9,782 nucleotides of DNA from Gammaproteobacteria bacterium (GTDB taxonomy: Bacteria > Pseudomonadota > Gammaproteobacteria > SZUA-229), in assembly GCA_030641945.1 (NCBI GenBank), contig DAOWLL010000035.1:1-9782 (forward strand), given 5' to 3'. The notes beneath the pieces are model-generated. The model was given only the letters and a program-made list of their open reading frames with translations, ran no database searches and was not told the origin of the DNA. Each line of letters begins with the position of its first letter. Within the stretch, counting starts at the first letter, position 1. Positions 7,036-9,782 of the stretch are shown piece by piece. The translations under genes were made by a program, and so were the position numbers.

Positions 7036-8073
7036 GTGACCGCCGTGGTCAATAAACCAACCCGGCCAACGGATCCACTGATCGGCAACGACAGCTGGAA
7101 CATTCAACTCGACAGCAATGGCAGGTTGAAACATTTTCTCACCATTGAAGGGCTTGGTAGTGAAATACTGACTAATATCCTCGACACCGCAGAGAGTTTT
7201 GCCAACGTTAACCAGCAGCGTGTAAAAAAAGTTCCATTATTACGTGGCAAGACCATCGTCAACCTGTTTTTTGAAGCCAGCACCCGTACCCGTACAACCT
7301 TTGAGCTGGCCGCGAAAAGACTCTCAGCCGATATACTCAACATCAACATCAGCACTTCGGCAACCAGCAAGGGCGAGTCGCTGCTCGATACTTTGCAGAA
7401 CCTGCAGGCGATGCTGTGTGACATGTTCATCGTGCGCCACTGCGATTCAGGTGCTGCGCATTTTATCGCCGGCAATGTCGCCCCGCATATCAGCGTGATC
7501 AACGCCGGCGACGGGCGGCACGCACACCCGACCCAGGCCATGCTCGACATGTTCACGATACGCAGAAACAAGGGGCGGGATTTCGGCAGACTGCGCGTTG
7601 CTATCGTGGGCGACCTGCTGCACTCGCGTGTGGCCCGCTCGCAAATCCACGCACTGAATATTCTTAATACCGGTGATGTGCGCGTCATCGCACCCAAGAC
7701 GCTGATCCCGACAGACATCGAGGATATGGGCGTTACCGTGTTCAATGACCTCGAAGCAGGCATCAAGGATGCAGATGTGATTATCATGCTGCGGCTACAG
7801 AAAGAACGCATGCAGGGCGCATTTCTTCCCTCTGAACATGAATATTACAGCCAGTACGGCTTGACTGAAGAAAGCCTGCGCGCAGCCAGGGATGACGTCA
7901 TCGTTATGCATCCGGGCCCGATCAATCGCGGTGTGGAAATTGAATCACGCGTCGCTGATGGTGAGCATTCCGTGATACTCGACCAGGTTACTTATGGCAT
8001 CTCTGTGCGCATGGCTATCATGTCCATGGTGCTGGGCCGCGAACCTGAACATAATGAAACGGAGGCGAATTGA
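7036..8073 (+). CDS. pyrB: Aspartate carbamoyltransferase catalytic chain
   Basis: PyrB condenses carbamoyl phosphate and aspartate to carbamoyl aspartate, the second step of pyrimidine synthesis. All key motifs are present in the 345-residue frame: [13 protein letters not shown] at 78-90 (carbamoyl phosphate site STRTR at 82-86), the mobile-loop TSKGES at 110-115, HPTQAMLDM at 164-172, [12 protein letters not shown] at 191-202, [11 protein letters not shown] at 251-261 and [12 protein letters not shown] at 291-302. The sequence is of the Pseudomonas type, with an N-terminal extension; from [12 protein letters not shown] on it matches, and it is about ten residues longer than I recall for P. 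aeruginosa. No ATG is available: GTG at 7036 or GTG at 7045 are the possible starts, and neither has a good ribosome binding site. The stop overlaps the pyrC' start. No pyrI regulatory gene follows. Confidence 0.96.
   Translation: MTAVVNKPTRPTDPLIGNDSWNIQLDSNGRLKHFLTIEGLGSEILTNILDTAESFANVNQQRVKKVPLLRGKTIVNLFFEASTRTRTTFELAAKRLSADILNINISTSATSKGESLLDTLQNLQAMLCDMFIVRHCDSGAAHFIAGNVAPHISVINAGDGRHAHPTQAMLDMFTIRRNKGRDFGRLRVAIVGDLLHSRVARSQIHALNILNTGDVRVIAPKTLIPTDIEDMGVTVFNDLEAGIKDADVIIMLRLQKERMQGAFLPSEHEYYSQYGLTEESLRAARDDVIVMHPGPINRGVEIESRVADGEHSVILDQVTYGISVRMAIMSMVLGREPEHNETEAN
8061..8065 (+). promoter_or_regulatory. pyrC': Strong ribosome binding site that fixes the pyrC' start
   Basis: GGAGG inside the end of pyrB lies 7 bases before the ATG at 8073. 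It supports that ATG over the in-frame TTG at 8070 and suggests efficient re-initiation after pyrB, as expected when two subunits are made in fixed ratio. Confidence 0.75.
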
Positions 8074-9350
8074 TGAAACGCCTGCATGTTTCTAATGGAC
8101 TGATCCTTGATCCGGTTACACAATCAGTCAAAACCAGCAACATTTATATTGCTGATGGCAATATCATTGCCATCGACCATGAACCTGACGGATTTGACGC
8201 CGAGCAGAGCATAGACGCCACCGGCCTTGTCATCAGCCCCGGACTGGTTGACTTATGTGCACGCCTGAGGGAACCGGGTTTCGAGTTTAAAGCTGACATA
8301 AACAGCGAAACCACAGCTGCGGCCAGTGCCGGCATTACCACCTTGTGCTGCCCGCCTGACACGGACCCGGTTATCGATGAGCCTGCCGTGGTTGAACTGA
8401 TTCATCGCAAAGCCGCTACTGCAGCACACACCAATGTGGTCACACTTGGCGCCCTTACCAGTGGGCTCGAAGGCCAGCTGCTCAGCGAAATGTCCACCTT
8501 GCAGGCAGCCGGATGCGTTGGCGTCAGCAACAGCCGCAAGCCGGTTGCCAACACGCTGATACTGCGCCGCGCCTATTCCTATGCTGCCAACTGCGGCATA
8601 ACTGTCTTTATCGAACCTGACGAGCACTGGTTAAGTATGGGGGGTTGCGCCCATGATGGTCCTGTTGCTACCAGGCTGGGACTGCAAGGCATACCTGTCT
8701 CGGCAGAAACGGTGGCGATTTCCAGGGCTCTTGAACTTATACTTGAAACGGGCGTGAAGGCACATTTTGGCCGCCTGTCTTCTGCCCATGGTGTCGAGTT
8801 GATACGCCGTGCGAAAGAACGGGGCATGGAAATCACTGCTGACGTCAGCGCACACCAGTTGTTTCTTAACGAAATGGATATCAACAGCTTCAACAGCATG
8901 TGCCACGTACTGCCGCCACTGCGTAGCCAGCGCGATATGGAAGCGTTGCGCCAGGGAGTCAGGGATGGCGTAATCGATGCTATATGTTCCGATCACCAGC
9001 CGCATGAGCCTGATGCAAAACAGGCGCCGTTTGCCAGCACGCAACCCGGCATTTCATCGCTGGAAACATTATTACCCCTGACCTTAAGGCTTGTTCATGA
9101 ACAGGTGGTGCCAGCCTATGCTGCCCTGAGCCTGTTATCGACCCAGCCCGCAGCTATCCTGGGGATTAACGCAGGTGTGCTCGCAGCGAACAGGCCCGCT
9201 GATATCTGTATCTATGATCCTGACCAGGACTGGCTGCTTGATGCCTCTGCCATGCTCAGCCGCGGCAAAAACACGCCTTTTGAAGGCTGGAGTTTTCGGG
9301 GAAAAGCTCGCTATACCATTGTCGGCGGCAGATTGATTCACGCTGCTTGA
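8073..9350 (+). CDS. pyrC': Dihydroorotase-like protein PyrC', probably catalytically inactive
   Basis: This 425-residue protein has the amidohydrolase fold of type I dihydroorotases but has lost the active site. Numbered from the ATG at 8073, the metal-binding HxH before LREP is C62/R64; the FSDDG-type aspartate region reads SNSR (152-155); the next His position, in FIEPDE (about 179-184), is Glu; the HLS-type His is R234; and the substrate Asn of the MPNT motif is D96. Only the last aspartate motif SDHQPH (D307, H308, H311) and R66 remain. In Pseudomonas the equivalent pyrC' is inactive and is needed to assemble the PyrB holoenzyme. The same role is likely here, because pyrB's stop overlaps this start (TGATG) and there is no pyrI. 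Its own stop overlaps hspQ the same way. A true dihydroorotase should be encoded elsewhere. The frame is intact and shows no sign of decay. Confidence 0.92.
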   Translation: MKRLHVSNGLILDPVTQSVKTSNIYIADGNIIAIDHEPDGFDAEQSIDATGLVISPGLVDLCARLREPGFEFKADINSETTAAASAGITTLCCPPDTDPVIDEPAVVELIHRKAATAAHTNVVTLGALTSGLEGQLLSEMSTLQAAGCVGVSNSRKPVANTLILRRAYSYAANCGITVFIEPDEHWLSMGGCAHDGPVATRLGLQGIPVSAETVAISRALELILETGVKAHFGRLSSAHGVELIRRAKERGMEITADVSAHQLFLNEMDINSFNSMCHVLPPLRSQRDMEALRQGVRDGVIDAICSDHQPHEPDAKQAPFASTQPGISSLETLLPLTLRLVHEQVVPAYAALSLLSTQPAAILGINAGVLAANRPADICIYDPDQDWLLDASAMLSRGKNTPFEGWSFRGKARYTIVGGRLIHAA

Positions 9351-9673
9351 TGACCATCGAGCACGCACAGCCGCTGTTCTTCATCGGGCAGATCGTACAC
9401 CATAAAAAATTTGATTACCGCGGTGTCATTTTCGATGTGGATGCGGGATTTGAAGGGTCAGAAGAATGGTATCAACAGGTTGCATTAAGCAGGCCGCCAA
9501 AAGACAAGCCCTGGTATCACGTTCTGGTACATAACAGCAACCAGTTAACTTACGTTGCTGAACGCCACCTGGAACAGGACCATAGCAACGAAGTCGTTAA
9601 CCATCCCGCGATTGATATGTACTTCGATAATTTCGAGAACGGCGTGTACAGTTCAAACGCCAGGAAACAATAG
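9350..9673 (+). CDS. hspQ: HspQ / YccV-like (hemimethylated DNA-binding domain) protein
   Basis: A 107-residue protein with the HspQ/YccV fold. It shows FFIGQIVHHKKFDYRGVIFDVD at about 10-31, the signature KPWYHVLV at 53-60 and LTYVAERHLEQD at 66-77. E. coli HspQ (105 residues) is a heat-shock protein reported to bind hemimethylated oriC DNA and to act as a specificity enhancer of the Lon protease. The domain match is clear, but the role here is inferred. The C-terminal 30 residues are not conserved to my eye. The ATG at 9350 overlaps the pyrC' stop (TGATG) and was chosen over the in-frame TTG at 9347. Ribosome binding is weak, so the gene probably depends on translation of pyrC'. Being in a pyr operon is not the setting of E. 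coli hspQ. Confidence 0.9.
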   Translation: MTIEHAQPLFFIGQIVHHKKFDYRGVIFDVDAGFEGSEEWYQQVALSRPPKDKPWYHVLVHNSNQLTYVAERHLEQDHSNEVVNHPAIDMYFDNFENGVYSSNARKQ

Positions 9674-9782
9674 TGCCGCTCGCGCTGCTCCCGCCTGCTA
9701 GCCCGCATTTCTCACCAGGATTTCGGATTCAGGTGCATCTGTAGTGTTTCTGAGTGCACGTCTGGACTGAAAAGCATAGCAA
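9674..9782. other. Noncoding tail, no gene or clear terminator seen
   Basis: The 109 bases after hspQ contain no reading frame with recognisable coding character and no GC-rich hairpin followed by a T-run. There is a GC-rich start (9674-9705), a GCTAGC palindrome near 9698-9703, and the string TAGCCCGCATTTCTCACC starting near 9700, which looks like the kind of sequence found at repeat or insertion-sequence ends. GTGCA near 9733 and TGCAC near 9754 form only a weak inverted repeat. Confidence 0.4.

Noticed and set aside
7104..7811. Minus-strand open frame of 235 codons opposite pyrB
   Set aside because: pyrB on the plus strand is complete with all catalytic motifs; the antisense product is Ser/Arg/Leu-rich and matches no family I recognise.
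8253..9044. Minus-strand open frames opposite pyrC'
   Set aside because: They are antisense to an intact dihydroorotase-like gene, overlap each other and show no domain.
9674..9782. Factor-independent terminator after hspQ
   Set aside because: No GC-rich stem followed by a run of T is visible on the plus strand.

Overview
The window reads as an ordinary, densely packed chromosomal stretch of a free-living gammaproteobacterium. The protein sequences resemble Pseudomonas aeruginosa homologues from memory (no search was run). The gene order also matches that genome's pilGHIJ / gshB-tonB3-yqgE-yqgF-pyrR-pyrB-pyrC' neighbourhood, with two additions: an apbE gene between gshB and tonB, and an hspQ gene at the end of the pyr genes. 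I see no transposase, phage gene, CRISPR array, tRNA or rRNA.

Left part, minus strand (about 1-2376): the start of a type IV pilus chemosensory (Pil-Chp) operon, read from right to left as pilG, pilH, pilI, pilJ. PilG and PilH are single-domain response regulators, PilI is a CheW adaptor, and PilJ is the pilus-specific methyl-accepting receptor. PilJ runs off the left edge, so only its membrane anchor and periplasmic sensing half are present. Together they form the input side of the array that controls twitching motility and surface sensing.

Middle (2377-2530): a divergent intergenic region of about 150 bases, with weak candidate sigma70 promoters facing each way.

Right part, plus strand (2531-9673): nine co-directional genes with gaps from -4 to +42 bases, probably one long transcription unit or two to three overlapping ones. 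They are gshB (glutathione synthetase), apbE (FAD:protein FMN transferase, probable lipoprotein), a tonB-like gene, yqgE, ruvX/yqgF, pyrR, pyrB (aspartate transcarbamoylase), pyrC' (a dihydroorotase-like protein that has lost nearly all its metal ligands) and hspQ. Three junctions overlap (yqgE/ruvX ATGA; pyrB/pyrC' and pyrC'/hspQ TGATG), which suggests translational coupling. pyrB and pyrC' probably make a Pseudomonas-type ATCase complex in which the inactive DHOase-like chain is structural. An active pyrC must then lie elsewhere in the genome.

The last 109 bases (9674-9782) hold no gene I can support. Nothing here amounts to a new system. The points most worth a second look are the dead dihydroorotase, the coupling of hspQ to it, the extra apbE, and the Gln/Ser/Asn-rich linker of the TonB-like protein.
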